A stretch of DNA of 64,000 nucleotides, taken from assembly GCF_020283565.1 (NCBI RefSeq), contig NC_060063.1, positions 48,444,856-48,508,855 of the forward strand, written 5' to 3'. Below the pieces are notes generated by a model, which had not been told where the DNA came from, made no database searches, and worked only from the letters and a program-made list of their open reading frames with translations. This document shows positions 1 through 13,062 of this stretch, one piece after another (position 1 is the first letter of the stretch; the number at the start of each line of letters is the position of its first letter). The position numbers and the translations under genes are program-made. This DNA is from Trifolium pratense. Taxonomy: Eukaryota > Streptophyta > Magnoliopsida > Fabales > Fabaceae.

Positions 1-1690
1 AACCCTTTTTATCGTGTAGACCAAGAGAAGCTCTGTGTTTGCTATCCGGGACTCCATTGTTTCATTCATTTTGGGGAAATTTTGGTGTTTGATTTGGTGC
101 TAAAAGCTTATTCCTATGTGGAAGGTGGGTGGTTACTTTTATCTTAACTCTATAAGGGTATTTATTTATTTGATTATTTGATAATTGGCTAATCAAAGTC
201 TTGCTTATCTATATGGTAATGAAAATACCTAATTCAAGAATCCATTTTGTAACACAAATGGTGTCAATGAACTAAAGTGGAAGTGTTAGTCCTCTCCTCA
301 TACAGTAGACATAGCATATGATGTTTAAAACATGATTCAGAAGTTTGAAAGAGTAATTACTAAGGTTTAAGTTAGCTAGATTTGGAAATTAGCTTCAAAT
401 TGTTTTAGCCAAGGCAAAGTAATAGCACTCCTTCCTTTGCAAAAGTTATAACAACGTAACAATAGTTTTAAGTTGGCATATAAACAACCTGCATATTCCT
501 AATTTTGTGTAATAGTTTACAATAATTTGGTTTCATTGCTAGTAATTAATAGGAGGTTATTAATATGAAGGTACTGAATTTGTGCTAGATTATGCAAATA
601 TCAATCTGAATGAAACTATTGGTTTATTAAGGTTTGTGTTTTTGCTCATGTTGCTTCTATAATTTTTTCTGGTTTTTTCAACCTGCTATGTTGTGATTTT
701 GGAATTGTTTGTGGTGGTTCTGCAGCAGCAGCAGCTTTGATTTTTTTTCCTAGTTTTTCCCTTTGGTTGGGTCTGTTTTTGTTGCTATTTCCTTTTTTCA
801 TTTCATTGTTTTGGTTCTGTTATTTGTACCTGGGACTTTTGTTTGTTTATTGTCTGTTCGGGTGCTGGTTTTTGAGGCTTGTACCTGGGGCTTGTAGCAA
901 AAGTCGTTTTGGTTTTTTTAAGACTTGTGGTTTTCTTTTGTAGTTTTGTTGGCTTACTGCCAGCGCAATGTTCATGTAATCTTTCGCAGTCCTCTGGATA
1001 CATCTTGTGAATGGAGTTAGGCATAACTAGTAGTAGGTGTTCTTGCTTAAAATATGATATATGATTTAACTAATGAACATTACGGTCATGAGCAAATGCA
1101 TCAATTATTGGGGAAATTAATTCAATTGGATTTGAAAACATAAACATAGTCTTTAAGTTGGTTTGTGGTAGCATATGCCATCTTTGATTGATGTAGTTTT
1201 GGGCCTTTATTATGTTTTTGTTCAACTATTGATTAATTAAGTTGGTGTATCAGGTTTTACATAGGAGCATTACAGTGAAAAGGGATTAGGATCAAAGAAG
1301 GCATGTCACAGGTGCTTCTTCATATGATTATGCAGCCAAGATAGTGGGGGTATTGAATGGAAATTTTTACTATTTTACACCAAGATTGTGCCAATTTTAG
1401 TTGTATACTTGTATTTATGGTTGAGTAAATATTGTCTTAACTTGTATATGAGAAGTCATGGGAGCAGTAACCATGACTTTAGGTTTTTTTTATAGTAGTA
1501 GTACATGTTCCTACTTTTTAGTACCTATAGAAAGGATGTACTCTACTATTCATTTATTTATGTAAAACTGCAATCATTTGAATAAAGGAGTTCATGTATT
1601 TGCCTCACTTGTATTCCAAATATAAATTGAATGTTAAATTTGGTTATAATCATAGCAAAATTATTGTCTATTATAAACATAAATGTTTAA
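1..1690. other. No recognised gene; possible UTR/intron sequence of a gene to the left
   Basis: AT-rich sequence with T-rich tracts and stop codons in all frames. No conserved protein motif was recognised. Short GC-richer pieces near 1270-1340, followed by AT-rich DNA and AATAAA-like hexamers near 1580, could be the 3' end of a transcript that begins outside the window. That is only a guess. Confidence 0.3.
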
Positions 1691-2044
1691 ACTGTTGTCC
1701 ATAAGTTATGGCAACTGTTAAGAAGTGTTGCCTATACGTAATGAGGACACTAGAAAACTGTTACCTTTGCTTATTCTTTTGGCGACAGTTATGAACTGTA
1801 AATACAAATGGCAACACGTAAAAAATGTCGCCTAAAGTTTGCAGACAAACTGTTCCCTATTCTGGATAGCTTAGGCGACAGTTTTTGAAAGTGTGGCTAA
1901 AAAGCGCGAAAACTGTAACCTAAAACAATAAGTAACGCTCGCTTACAAAACGGGTGAAAACTGTTCCCTATACCTTTTGGTTACAGTTTTGACGGTTTAG
2001 GCTACACTTTCCAATTGTTGCCAAAAAGCAAAAATGTTGTAGTG
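1690..2044. mobile_element. Terminal fragment of a CACTA (En/Spm-type) DNA transposon
   Basis: The right end, read on the minus strand from 2044, begins CACTACAACATTTTTGC, which fits a CACTA terminal inverted repeat. Inward from it lie many copies of a short motif of the kind GGCAACAGTTT or GGCGACAGTTT in both orientations, like the subterminal repeats to which CACTA transposase binds. A second CACTA pentamer is at 1748, but the subterminal motifs continue to its left, so it is probably not the other end. No matching 3-bp target duplication or transposase was found. Non-autonomous or truncated. Confidence 0.55.
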
Positions 2045-2127
2045 ACACAAGCTTAAGACTTCTCACTTAAGCACACAAGCTTAAGTTTTCTCACTTAAGC
2101 ACACAAGCTTAAGTTTTCTCAAGTACC
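2045..2127. repeat. 28-bp tandem repeat, three copies
   Basis: The unit beginning ACACAAGCTTAAG is repeated at 2045, 2073 and 2101. The last copy is slightly truncated. The array abuts the CACTA end and leads into the LTR-like remnant to its right. Confidence 0.8.
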
Positions 2128-2800
2128 AGAGATAATAAAGTAGTTGAAAGTATACAACTGCTCTTAAGAGAATCTTAAAGAGCAAATACAATGAATACAA
2201 AGTATTTGGACTAAGAGTGCAAAAACACTAGTTCAGAGGTTCAAAGCTTGTATACAAAATTCAGAGTTTGTTCGAGCGCGTGTGTAATCCTTGATTAAAA
2301 AGATATATTGCACAACTGATCCTTCTAGTATATATATAACCAGAAAAGAGTCGTTGCAGAGATGACCGTTGAAGTAGATAACCTTTTGTCTTCAAGCAGC
2401 TTGTCTTGATGCAGTTGGTTGTTTCTAAAACTGAGTAAGAGTTTCAGACACTTTGACCATGTGCAGAGAAGACTTTCCTTATTCAGCTAACAAGTCTGAT
2501 GTCCCACGTTCTCAAGAGTGGACAGACAAAAAGAGAGTAGCTGTTCTGATCAAGCTTGAAAGGTCCTTTTCTTCATTGATAGAAGAGTTGACTTGCAAAA
2601 GAGAATCTTTACAAACTTCAAGAAGATCTTCAGAGTTTGATGAAGCTTAGACCTTAAGAAGTTCTGACGACTTCATCATCTGAAGGTTGTAACCTCTGAA
2701 GTTCAACATCTTCTGAGCGCTTGTGAACTTCTGAATACATATCTTCTGAGCTTTATTCAGAGCTTATCTAAAGCTAATATCTGCACACTTAAATTAAATT
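2128..2800. mobile_element. Probable degraded LTR-retrotransposon (LTR/UTR) remnant
   Basis: Non-coding sequence with repeated motifs of the type CTTCTGAGCGCTTGTGAACT and TCTGAAGTTCAAC, a short TATATATA run near 2330, and only small open frames. This composition is familiar from copia-type LTRs in legume intergenic DNA. No LTR pair, primer-binding site or protein domain was seen, so the class is tentative. Confidence 0.3.
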
Positions 2801-2821
2801 TTTAGTCCTTCCAATTGTTTA

Positions 2822-3786
2822 TTAATACTTTGTTATCATCAAAACCTTAATAGATTTAGGGGCAAACATTTTTTAAATCAATTTTGTTCCAACAATTTTA
2901 AAAGCCAACTTTTTGATCTCATATTTTGAAAAACCTGAAGTTTTGATTCCCTATTTTAGATTTTTCTGAATTTTATTCACCGAACTCAATTTGGTCAAAT
3001 TTTTGCTGATGTGTCAAGCTTATTATTGACGTGACAGTGTCCATGATGACAAAACGTTTCCACGTCTTTAATTTTTTTACATCAAATATTTTAAAAATAT
3101 TAAAAAATAAAATAATTAATTGATGATAATTTTAAAAAAATTAAAATTAACCTCTATACATGTATATATATAATAAAAAATCAGTAAATTATCCAAAAAA
3201 AAAATTAACGATCGAGAACAAAGTCAATGAATGATTGAGAGGGAGCGAACAAAGACGAACGGTGTTAACACGAGCGTGATTATTTTGTTTCTGATTTCTT
3301 AGGGTATCATAATTTGGGAACCAGCATTTGCTTTTTTGACTTCTTTGAGTAATTTATTGATTTTTAGTTATATAATAATGCAAAAAGAGTTTTATTTTAG
3401 TTATTATTATATAATGTAAAGAGATTTATTTTATTGTTTTTTAATTATCATTAATTATTTTATTATTTTAATACTTTTAAAATATTTGATTTAAAAAAAA
3501 ATAATTATATGGAAATGTTTTGTCAACATGGAAACTGTCACGTCATTAATGAGCTTGACACATCAGCAAAAATTTGATCAAATTGAGTTTGGCGACTAAA
3601 ATTCAGAAAAATCTAAAATATGGGATCAAAACTTCAGGTTTTTCAAAATAGGGGATAAAAAAGTTGGCTTTTAAAATAAGGATCAAAAGTTCATATTTTT
3701 CAAAATAGGGGATCAAAATGTTGACTTTTAAAATAGGGGATAAAAAATTTAGGTTTTTGAAAATAGGGGGTCAAAAGTGTATTAAA
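2822..3786. mobile_element. Long-arm foldback element (MITE / MULE-like)
   Basis: Left arm about 2885-3135 and right arm about 3480-3725 are imperfect inverted repeats. The left arm contains AAAAACCTGAAGTTTTGAT and the right arm its complement; both carry a TGATGTGTCAAGCT-type block. The right arm is longer because of extra tandem units built on AAAATAGGGGATCAAAA. The centre (about 3140-3475) is AT-rich and non-coding. Outer ends are diverged (TAATAC near 2823 and GTATTA near 3780), and I could not fix a target duplication. The architecture matches the elements at 27861, 51597 and 61102. Confidence 0.65.
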
Positions 3787-4916
3787 GAAATAAATAAAAA
3801 AAGTAAAAGAGGATGTAAAATTGAGAGAATAATGTGAAATTAGTTAAGAGTTGAAATATAAAAGTTGAAAAAGAAATTTGAGAAAAGAAATTTAAGAGGA
3901 TAGTTTTCTTTTTCATGCCTAAACACACACACAAAAAAGTTTTTTTATTTGACAAACACAAAAAAAACATTTTTTTTTTGTTCAACAACACAAAAAAAAC
4001 ATTTAAAAACAAATGTAACAACAAATATTTGATGTGCTGTTGTGGATGGTTTCTCGTGTGTTTGTTATATTATCTCGGAAGACCACACCACACCCTCGTC
4101 TCGTGATTCTCATAATTCACCATTCTCTCTTCTTTCTTTCTTTTTCTCTATTCTCTACTTTCCCAACCCTAACCCCTCTCTCTCTCTCTATTCAAATTCC
4201 AATTACAACAACAATAATCAATTTCTTCAATTCTCCACAACGCTTCTTCGATCTACTTCACCGTTATCACAAATCAATTCCAATTTTCCGCTCCTACAAA
4301 CGCAACAACAAGACGAAGATCAAGAACACGATGAAGGATCAGATTTTCGCGATTCTCTTTTGAAGGCTCCGTCATCGCCGATCAACAAGGTTTACTCTCA
4401 ATCAGAACAACGCTTCACTTGCTCATCGTGTTGAATTTCATTACCGAAAGAACAAATCGTATTGTTCTCGGTTCAATTCGATTCGACTGCAAACCCTAAT
4501 TACTGTTGCTATGGATTCTCGAAGTTTCTGATTTGTTAGGGCTTGGATTCACCTGATTCACACACTTCGTGATTATTTTGTTCGAAGGAAGTTGAATTTT
4601 CTGAATCTTGTGACGAAGACGAAGCATCGGGAAGGAAGAATTCTTGAAGTGAATCTCATCATCGTCGTGGCGGTTCGATTTGTTCGATCCTAATCTTAGT
4701 ATAATTTGCAAGTGTAGGGAAAAAAAAGAGTGCAAAAGAAAGAAAAAAATAGATTGAATTTATTGTACTGTTTGATTTGCTTTGAGTTTCAATAACAGGG
4801 CTTTCTATTATTATTTTTTTTTAAATTTCAGAGGCCCTTTGATTTGATTCTCTAGTGTGTTTTGTTATTGCTTTGGTAAATTAATCTTGTTTTATAGATT
4901 GAAAGAGAAATATACC
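3787..4916 (+). promoter_or_regulatory. Promoter and 5' leader of the PQT3-like gene
   Basis: Upstream DNA is A/T-rich and turns C/T-rich from about 4080, including a CT-dinucleotide run near 4174-4188, as is common in plant 5' leaders. A likely leader exon ends at 4389 (CAACAAG, then GTTTAC). The leader resumes at 4832 after AATTTCAG and runs to the ATG at 4917. The exact transcription start cannot be read from sequence. Confidence 0.5.
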
Positions 4917-6595
4917 ATGGCGGTGTATTATAAATTTAAAAGTGCAAGAGATTATGATTCAATTCCTATGGATGGTCCTTTCATCTCTGTTGGTACTTTG
5001 AAAGAAAAAATATTTGAATCAAAGCATTTAGGGAGAGGTACTGATTTTGATCTCGTGGTCACCAATGCCCAAACCAATGAAGGTTGGTTCTGATTTTAAT
5101 TAAAATTATTTTCAACTAGTGAATTTGGTGCGATAGTGTGAGTGTGAGTGTGAGTTTCAGGGTTTTAATTTAGTGCTTAATTTTAAATTAAAATATATAT
5201 ATATACTTTTTGCATAATCTTTAACTTTGAAGAATGGCTCCCTGGATAAACTTGTATTTATCCTGTACCACTCAAAGTACAAATCTTTATCAATCTCATC
5301 TGTCTTAAGACAGGTTTGATTTGAATATCACTCTCAACATCCCCAAATAAAAGTAAAAGTTATAATAAAAAACTAACAATTAAAAGGCCTATAGTAAGAT
5401 GCAGTTAGGCTACAATTTTATCTAGTTGTACTAATTAAAAGAACCTAAATTTTCTGCGGAATTTATATATATGATAGTTCATATATTAGGTTTCTTGAAA
5501 TAGCACATTTACAGTGTTTTATAGTTGATCTGTCTCTTGGAATTTCAGAATATCTTGATGAAGAAACGTTGATCCCTAAAAATACGTCAGTGTTAATTCG
5601 TCGAGTTCCAGGACGGCCACGTTTACCAATTGTTACTGAACTAGAGTACTATCTCAAACCTTTAATCTTGTTATTACTGTTATTGGATTTTTCACCACTG
5701 ATCATGCGTTGTGCATATAAGTTTGGTAAAATGGGAAGTCATATCGGTGTATCATTTTCTGTTTATGTTCTCCATGTAGTGTGGCACAGCCAGAAACTAC
5801 ATTGATTTGTGAGATAGATTATGTGTTCTTGAGTCGCAGCTGTATTTTGCTTTTTGCAGACAACAGGTGGAAAATAAGGCTGTGGAAACTAATCCTGCGA
5901 ACAGTAATTTAGCAGTTGATGATATGTCTGCCATGAAATATGTAAGTCCCTTTTTCTTCTCATTTTGTTTTTTAAAAAAATTCAGCTGCATTCTTTATGG
6001 GAATTGATCACTTCGTACCACTTAAACAGGCTGAAGAATCAGATTGGGATGAATTTGGCAATGATTTATATTCAATACCCGATCAACTTCCAGTTCAATC
6101 GATCAACATAATTTCAGAGGCTCCTCCAACAAGCAGCATTGATGAAGAAAGTAAGATTAAAGCATTGATTGATACTCCAGCATTGGATTGGCAACAGTGA
6201 GTAAATCATTCTCCTTTTGTGCATGGAATCAGTGTAGAATGGAAGTATAAGTATATGCAATAGATATACAGAAACAAATAAATACTAATTCCTCAACCAA
6301 GTTCCTTTCAGTTCCAACCCATCTAAAGCATTTTAATCAGTGGTAGTAATTTGGTTCCTTCCATTCAATAAAATCCGATCATAACATAAGGAACCCATAC
6401 CCTTCAGAAGATTTCATTCCGCATGCCTAAAATGCCTTTCTTTTGGTTAAAACGCTTGCATTCTTGGATTTCTTATGTTTTATGTTGATTCTATTTTTTT
6501 GTATGCAGGCAAGGTTCAGACTTTGGAGCTGGTAGAGGTTTTGGAAGGGGCATGGGTGGACGGATGGGGGGTGGACGTGGTTTCGGTAATTCCCT

Positions 6596-6660
<65 letters not shown>

Positions 6661-9600
6661 TATATACATTTTTGAGTGATTTGCTTAATTGGGCACAAAA
6701 TTTAATACACTGATGAACTAATGTCTAATGGTTATTTACTTGTCGGGGTCTGCCAGGTTTGGAGCGGAAAACACCTCCACAAGGCTATGTATGTCACAGA
6801 TGCAAAGTGCCTGGTATGTTAAAATTTCTAAATTTAATAATCCACACATCTGCTTATAAAATGCTGGATATCATTGTCAGTTTGTGTAGCTTACTTTTTC
6901 TTCTCACTTTTGTTTAGGACATTTCATTCAGCACTGCCCTACAAATGGTGATCCAAATTTTGACATCAAGAGAGTCAAGCAACCTACTGGTATTCCTAGA
7001 TCTATGCTGATGGTAAATCCACAAGGTTCATATGCTTTACCAAATGGTTCAGTAGCTGTTTTGAAGCCTAATGAGTGAGTATATCTTGATTCTTCTCGTC
7101 CATTTTGTCATATGTAGACATGAAATTGAGTTTCATGTTTTCCTTTAACAGGGCTGCTTTTGAGAAAGAAATAGAAGGAATGCCGTCTACACGTTCTGTT
7201 GGGGATCTACCACCTGAGCTCCACTGCCCCTTGTGCAGTAATGTTATGAAAGATGCTGTGCTGACTAGCAAGTGTTGTTTTAAAAGCTTCTGCGACAAAT
7301 GTATGTGTTTATGCTTTTGTAGCATGTATGGTATCATACTAATGCATCTTCATAGTGCCTCTTCCTCATTAAGCTGACACTAAATATTTTAGATGTTGTA
7401 ATGCTATTTTTAGCCCTGAACTATAGAATGGAATCTTAGATCGATGTTATGTTATATCACTCTGAAAATTCTTTTCAGGTATTAGGGACTACATTATCTC
7501 GAAGTCTATGTGCATCTGTGGTGCAACGAATATTCTTGCAGATGATCTTTTACCGAATAAGACACTAAGAGATACCATCAATCGCATACTGGAGTCAGGC
7601 AATAGCAGTACTGAAAATGCTGGGAGCACTTTTCAAGTTCAAGGTTATTAAAACTATTAGTATGATTTTACTCTTACTTGGACCATCACTGGCCATCAAT
7701 TATCACATACATTTTTTATTTGAATTTAATTTTTCAGATATGGAGTCTGCTCGCTATCCACAGCCTAAGATTCCATCTCCAACATCATCTGCTGTCTCCA
7801 AGGGAGAACTAAAGATTTTGCCTGTCAATGAAGGAGCAGCAAATATACAGGATACCGCTGATGAAATAAAGGTTGTTTCTGCTCCACAGCAGGCACCAGA
7901 ACATGTAAATATCCCTAGAGCTGGTGATGTATCTGAAGCTACTCATGAATCTATGAGTGTGAAGGAACCAGTCTCACAAGGGAATGCTCCGGTGGTTGAG
8001 GAAGAAGTGCAGCAAAAGTTGGTTCCTACTGAGGCAGGTAATGTAGATTGCTGCTATGTCACCCTTTTTTTGTTAGTTATGTGTGTGCTTGTTGAATATG
8101 ATTTTGTGGAAAATGTATGATAGTGAGGCACTATTTCTTGAACCAGCAAAATCAATTTTGTTTGTTAATTTTCTATTAGGGTATTCTCATTTGATTTTTT
8201 TGACCTTGCAGGAAAGAAAAAGAAAAAGAAGAAAGTCCGTATGCCTGCAAATGGTACATCTACTGTTTTACCTGACATTTATCTCTATTTGTAAAAAAAA
8301 TTATGGTTCTCATTTTGTATAGTGCTGCATTTAGTTGACCAGGGAAATACCGATGTTTTTTAACCTTTGAAGCAATTGCTAATAATTCTCGCTTATCATG
8401 CAGATTTTCAGTGGAAACCCCCGCATGATCTTGGGGCTGAGAACTATATGATGCCGCCAATGGGCCCACCTCCTGGCTATAATCCATACTGGAATGGCAT
8501 GCAACCTTGTATGGATGGATTTATGCCACCCTATGCTGGTCCAATGCATATGAATATGATGGGTTACGGTCTTGGTCCCTATGACATGCCATTTGCAAAT
8601 GGCATGCCTCATGACCCTTTTGGCATGCAAGGTTACATGATGCCCCCTATTCCGCCTCCGCCTCATAGGTATGCAATTTTTCGTTTTTCAAAATTTTAAC
8701 TTCAGCACTTACCTGCTAGCTCTCTAAGCAACTATAGGCACACACACACCCACCATACATCACACAGAATCCAGGATATTATGCCTTCTTTATGTTGGGG
8801 GATGAATTTGAGGGTTTCGGAGTGAATAGCAATAGTAAATGTGGTGCTTGTTTGTCTGACTATATGCTGATTATACATTGTTCTAAAAAGTGTCACATTG
8901 TAATATATAACTGACTGTGTTCAGGGATCTTGCTGATTTCAGTATGGGGATGAATGTTCCACCCCCAGCTATGAGTAGAGAGGAGTTTGAAGCTCGGAAA
9001 GCCGATTTGAGGAGGAAGCGTGAAAATGAGAGGCGGGTTGAAAGGTACAAATGGAACTTGGGTGGTTATGTCATGATCTGATATGTTTGTTTGAGATATT
9101 TGCTAGAGTTTCAACTTACTTACAAGCCAAACATTTTTTACCATTGCAAAATGGCAACATATTAGACATTATCATATGGGTTCAGTATCCTTGTTACATT
9201 TTGTATGAAGTTTCAACCTCCTGCATATGTTTAGCATTTCATTGGTGTTGCATTAATATTCAGTAAATTTTATTTCATGACGGTGGGATATTGGAATTTT
9301 ATTTGGAACTTTATTATTCGAGAGATATTTTATTAAGTATATTATCATCCTTTTCTCCCCCTCTTGATGTGGATTTTGGTTTAATAATTGCAAAACAATA
9401 CACAAACTAAATTCTTCCTTAGCTTTACCTAGCGAATTTTGTTGCCAAGTTTATTAATTGTCAAATTTAACATGTTGTGAATGGATGACAAAGTTATTGG
9501 TTCTTTTGGTGTTGTATATAGTGCATGGGACTGAACTGTGTGTAGTTTTTTTCTCACTGTTTTTAATGAGTTTATTTTCGTCATGAAACAGGGACTTCTC

Positions 9601-11844
9601 TAAAGATCGAGAGTTTGGTAGGGAAGTGAGCAGTGTTGGGGATGTTTCTTCAATAAAATCAAAAACAACTGTATGTACTTTTTATTGTCTTAATTTTCAT
9701 CCGTCTCTATGTGGACTTTTATGCGTCTTTTACTTTATGTGTTTTTTCCACCAAAATTTTGCTCAGAAACCAATAACATTGATTGCACTAGATAATCCTA
9801 ATTATTTTGGTTCCTTTAATTAGTCTTTGGCAGTTATTTCTTCTAGCTTCATTTATTGATAAAAAAATTATTTATTAATTGATACTCTGTTTGATCATGA
9901 AATGGTTGAGGGAGCGATGCCCATTTGTCTCGCCATTATTTTATGGTCAACAGCAATCACAAATGGTTTAAAGTGGGTTAAAAGAAATGATGATAACGAA
10001 ATAGCTGCATCGCCGCATACGATAATGGTTCAGTGCTGTTATTTAATCTCCACTGCTCCAGTGTCAGAAGTACATGCTTTGAACCATTGGAGATTCAAAT
10101 CATTTATGCAACTTAGATTTACTATGTTTGAAGCATTTTGTCTCTGGACCCTATTGGGGTGAATTGGCAATTTTTTGTTGATTCTTTGAAGAGCATGGTT
10201 GATTTATGTTGCATTTGGTTTTCCTGATGGGAATATTGGTTCATCAAATTTTAGATTTCTATATTTTGGATTGTTTATTTTAAATTTAGTTATCTAGTTA
10301 TAGCATGTATGTAAATAACTAATGTGTCTAATGTAGGTATTAGTCTTTTCATTTATTAAGTAATTGGTTACAACGTGTGAATGATACCAATGGCTTATTT
10401 GACTGAGATTCTCATTCAAATAGCTAAAGTATAGTATCCTATGACATTTATTTTTCTCGGCCTGGGGTTACCTTAATGTGTAACTAACGGTCTATTTAAT
10501 ATTTTAGAATAGTAGTTAGTATTCTTGTAAGAAAAGTAAGAAACTGAATTTATTTATTATAAATACTGCTGAGATGTACGATGGTGAATTCTTTCTCTTA
10601 AACAAACAATTGAAATTATCCACTTACAATACAACCAAATCGTGTAAGTTGTGCATAATTTATTTTTTAAAAAAAATTCTCTTTTTGTAAAATCGAAAAG
10701 AATACTACTACTCTTAAGAAAATCCAGTATCTAAGCAAAAATAGTGCACATTTTTTAGAAGACACAACATGTACATTTAGTTTAACTTTTGAACAATACG
10801 CTTGCATTTAGATTTTTTTAAGATTAATCTTATCTACTTGAAATTTCAAAATTGCCCTTTTTGAATTAATCACTGTAATTAGGTCTTGTGATTTTTACTT
10901 TAAGAGATGTCCAATTTTTTGTGTTTGCTACACATGTTGATTTAAGTTACTGAGGGAGGGGTAAATAGTAACATATTTTGGTGGACTTTTTTTTATGGGC
11001 TTTCTTGTTATGGACTTTTTTTATAGACTTATGGGCCTAATATTTGGGCTTTTTTGTTTTGCAGAAACCAATTCCACCTTCTTCGGGTAGCGATTACAAT
11101 CAACACCGTTCCCACCGCTCAGAACGGTTATCGCCAGATCGATCTCACCGCGAACTGGAACCACCGCGTCCGCCGAAACGAAAATCAGATCACCACTCCG
11201 AACGCGAACGCGATGACAGAGATCGCGACTACGACTACCACGATCGTCACCAGGATCGTGACTACGAGCTCGACCGTCATCAGCACCGCCGTCATCATCA
11301 CCGAACAGAATCCTCATCGAGAAAATCATCAGAACCAGTTACCAAATCCACATCCAAGAAATCATCGGAACTAGTTACTAAATCCACATCTAGAAAATCA
11401 TCGGAACCGGCGACGAAATCAGCTTCTAGAAAGTCATCGGAACCGGCGACGAAATCTTCAATGAGTGCAGCACAAGCTGAGGCGGCGGCGGCTGCGGAAC
11501 GGAAGCAGAAGGCTAGCGTCTTCTCACGGATAAGCTTTCCTTCCGAAGAAGAAGCTGCTGCTAAGAAGAGAAAAGTGAGCGCTACTTCAGCAACGGAATC
11601 ATCCGCCGCCGCTGTAAGTCAATCGGCGAAAGCACCTTCGGTGGCGAAAATGTCTAACGGCTATTACGAAGGGAGGAAGAGTAATGCCGTTATGGATGAT
11701 TATGAATCTAGTGACGACGATGATGACGAACGGCATTTTAAACGGAGGCCGTCGAGGTATGAGCCGTCGCCTCCGCCACAAGTGGCGGATTGGGAGGAGG
11801 AAGGAAGACACTCGAGAGGAACAAGAGATAGGAAGCATAGATAG
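4917..11844 (+). CDS. PQT3: PQT3/RBBP6-type E3 ubiquitin ligase (DWNN, zinc knuckle, RING/U-box)
   Basis: Fifteen coding exons: 4917-5082, 5549-5645, 5860-5941, 6030-6196, 6509-6585, 6757-6813, 6918-7074, 7152-7300, 7479-7643, 7738-8037, 8212-8253, 8404-8668, 8925-9044, 9592-9670, 11065-11844. They total 2,703 nt in frame (900 aa). Seen: an N-terminal DWNN ubiquitin-like fold (about residues 1-80, MAVYYKFKSARDYDSIPMDG); a CX2CX4HX4C zinc knuckle near residue 209 (CHRCKVPGHFIQHC); a RING/U-box-like cysteine cluster from about residue 294 (CPLC ... CDKC ... CICG); a Lys run near 473; a Met/Pro/Gly-rich stretch; and a charged Arg/Asp/Ser-rich tail. Family knowledge: RBBP6/Mpe1 proteins link ubiquitylation with mRNA 3'-end processing, and Arabidopsis PQT3 is an E3 ligase acting as a negative regulator of oxidative-stress tolerance. 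The ATG opens the DWNN domain directly. The 1.4-kb last intron is the longest. No break was seen. Confidence 0.92.
6597..6662. repeat. (TCA)n microsatellite in intron 5 of the PQT3-like gene
   Basis: About 21 uninterrupted ATC/TCA trinucleotides lie just downstream of the exon 5 donor site (GTAATT at 6586). They lie inside the intron and do not touch the coding frame. Apparent poly-His and poly-Met frames across it are artefacts. Confidence 0.95.
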
Positions 11845-12020
11845 ATAGATAGATAGTTATCTGGTACATTGTGTTGCAGTGCTGGTTACGCTGTGGACTC
11901 ATCTTCAACAAAAACTTTTTTACCTCTTTCATTTGGTTAAAAATAAAGTTTGTTGTGATGAATTTTACAAGTGTAACTTGTTTGTGACTGTCTCTGTTAA
12001 GTTTCAATAATTTCTTTCCT
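11845..12020 (+). terminator. 3' UTR and poly(A) signal of the PQT3-like gene
   Basis: The stop TAG at 11842-11844 opens a short (ATAG)n run. AATAAA lies at 11942-11947, about 100 nt downstream, in T-rich sequence typical of a plant polyadenylation region. Confidence 0.55.
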
Positions 12021-13062
12021 CCAATGTATAATTATGTACTATTATGTTTTATTCAAATCCAATTAAATCAATCTATTTGATGTTTTTTAGATTCATATTT
12101 CGTCTTTTTTCTTCTTCTTTTCTCTATATAAGTACGAATCTTTGTAGACAAAAATATTGAGATATGCTATATAAACACAAGAATGCCTGACAAAAATGCA
12201 GCATCGTACTTTCTTTACTTATTACATGGATATCGAGATATATAAAAACTAGTATTAATAAAAGAAAAAAGTGTAGTTTTATTGTATTTTTGTTAGAAAA
12301 TTGTGTTAGAGGTCGTACTTGTAGGTTCGATCATCTGTTCCGTGTAAACATAACTAAATTATCAACTACATGTTATAAATCTGTAAAAGCAATTTATCTA
12401 AAATTTTGAAAATATGATCATTATGTTAGCATATCATGATTATCAAATATTACACTTGTTAAATTTATGCTCAACAGAACTGCATTACAGAACTTGTTAA
12501 ATTTTGAAAATATCATCTTGATTTATTGAATTACAGAACTGCATTTCTAGGACAGTTCAATTCAATATTGTCATCTAGTAAATTCCAAAACCTCGTCGAA
12601 CAATTCACATCAACTACCTCGTTGCTCTTGATTTTAAGGTCTTCAACTCGAATTGTTTCCCAGTTCTACAATGCTATGGCATTAATATACTCAGAGAATG
12701 TTGAAACGTTTGCAGTAGTTGCTCGTTTTCTTTACAAGTATCTACTTTCCTATTTGGTGAAAAAAGTAAGAATATATAGAAATGAATTGCTACACCAGTT
12801 CCAGTTTTTCAATGAAATACTACAATTACAATTTCAAATGTTTCTCTGAACAATACGTGCAGAACCTGTCTAAACGCGTATCACATCCTTTTCAAAAGAG
12901 TAGAAAAGAATACGAAAACGTACATTTTTGCGATTATTAATGGACTAAAACTTTGTTGGAAGAAATTAAAATTACACATAGGAGTACTATTCTATTAGGT
13001 GGTGACAGCAAGGGTGGCATATGCCTATATCATACAAGACAATTGAGATAGTTCAAACACCC
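12021..13062. other. Intergenic spacer between two convergent genes
   Basis: AT-rich DNA between the 3' ends of the PQT3-like gene (+) and the oxidoreductase gene (-). Its right part should hold the oxidoreductase 3' UTR. An open frame at 12526-12849 has no recognisable domain and biased composition, so I do not call it a gene. Confidence 0.5.

Noticed and set aside
6427..6675. Poly-Met and poly-His open frames
   Set aside because: They are translations of the (TCA)n microsatellite inside an intron of the PQT3-like gene.
12526..12849. 107-aa open frame in the spacer after the PQT3-like gene
   Set aside because: No domain, biased composition, no promoter or splice context; probably chance.
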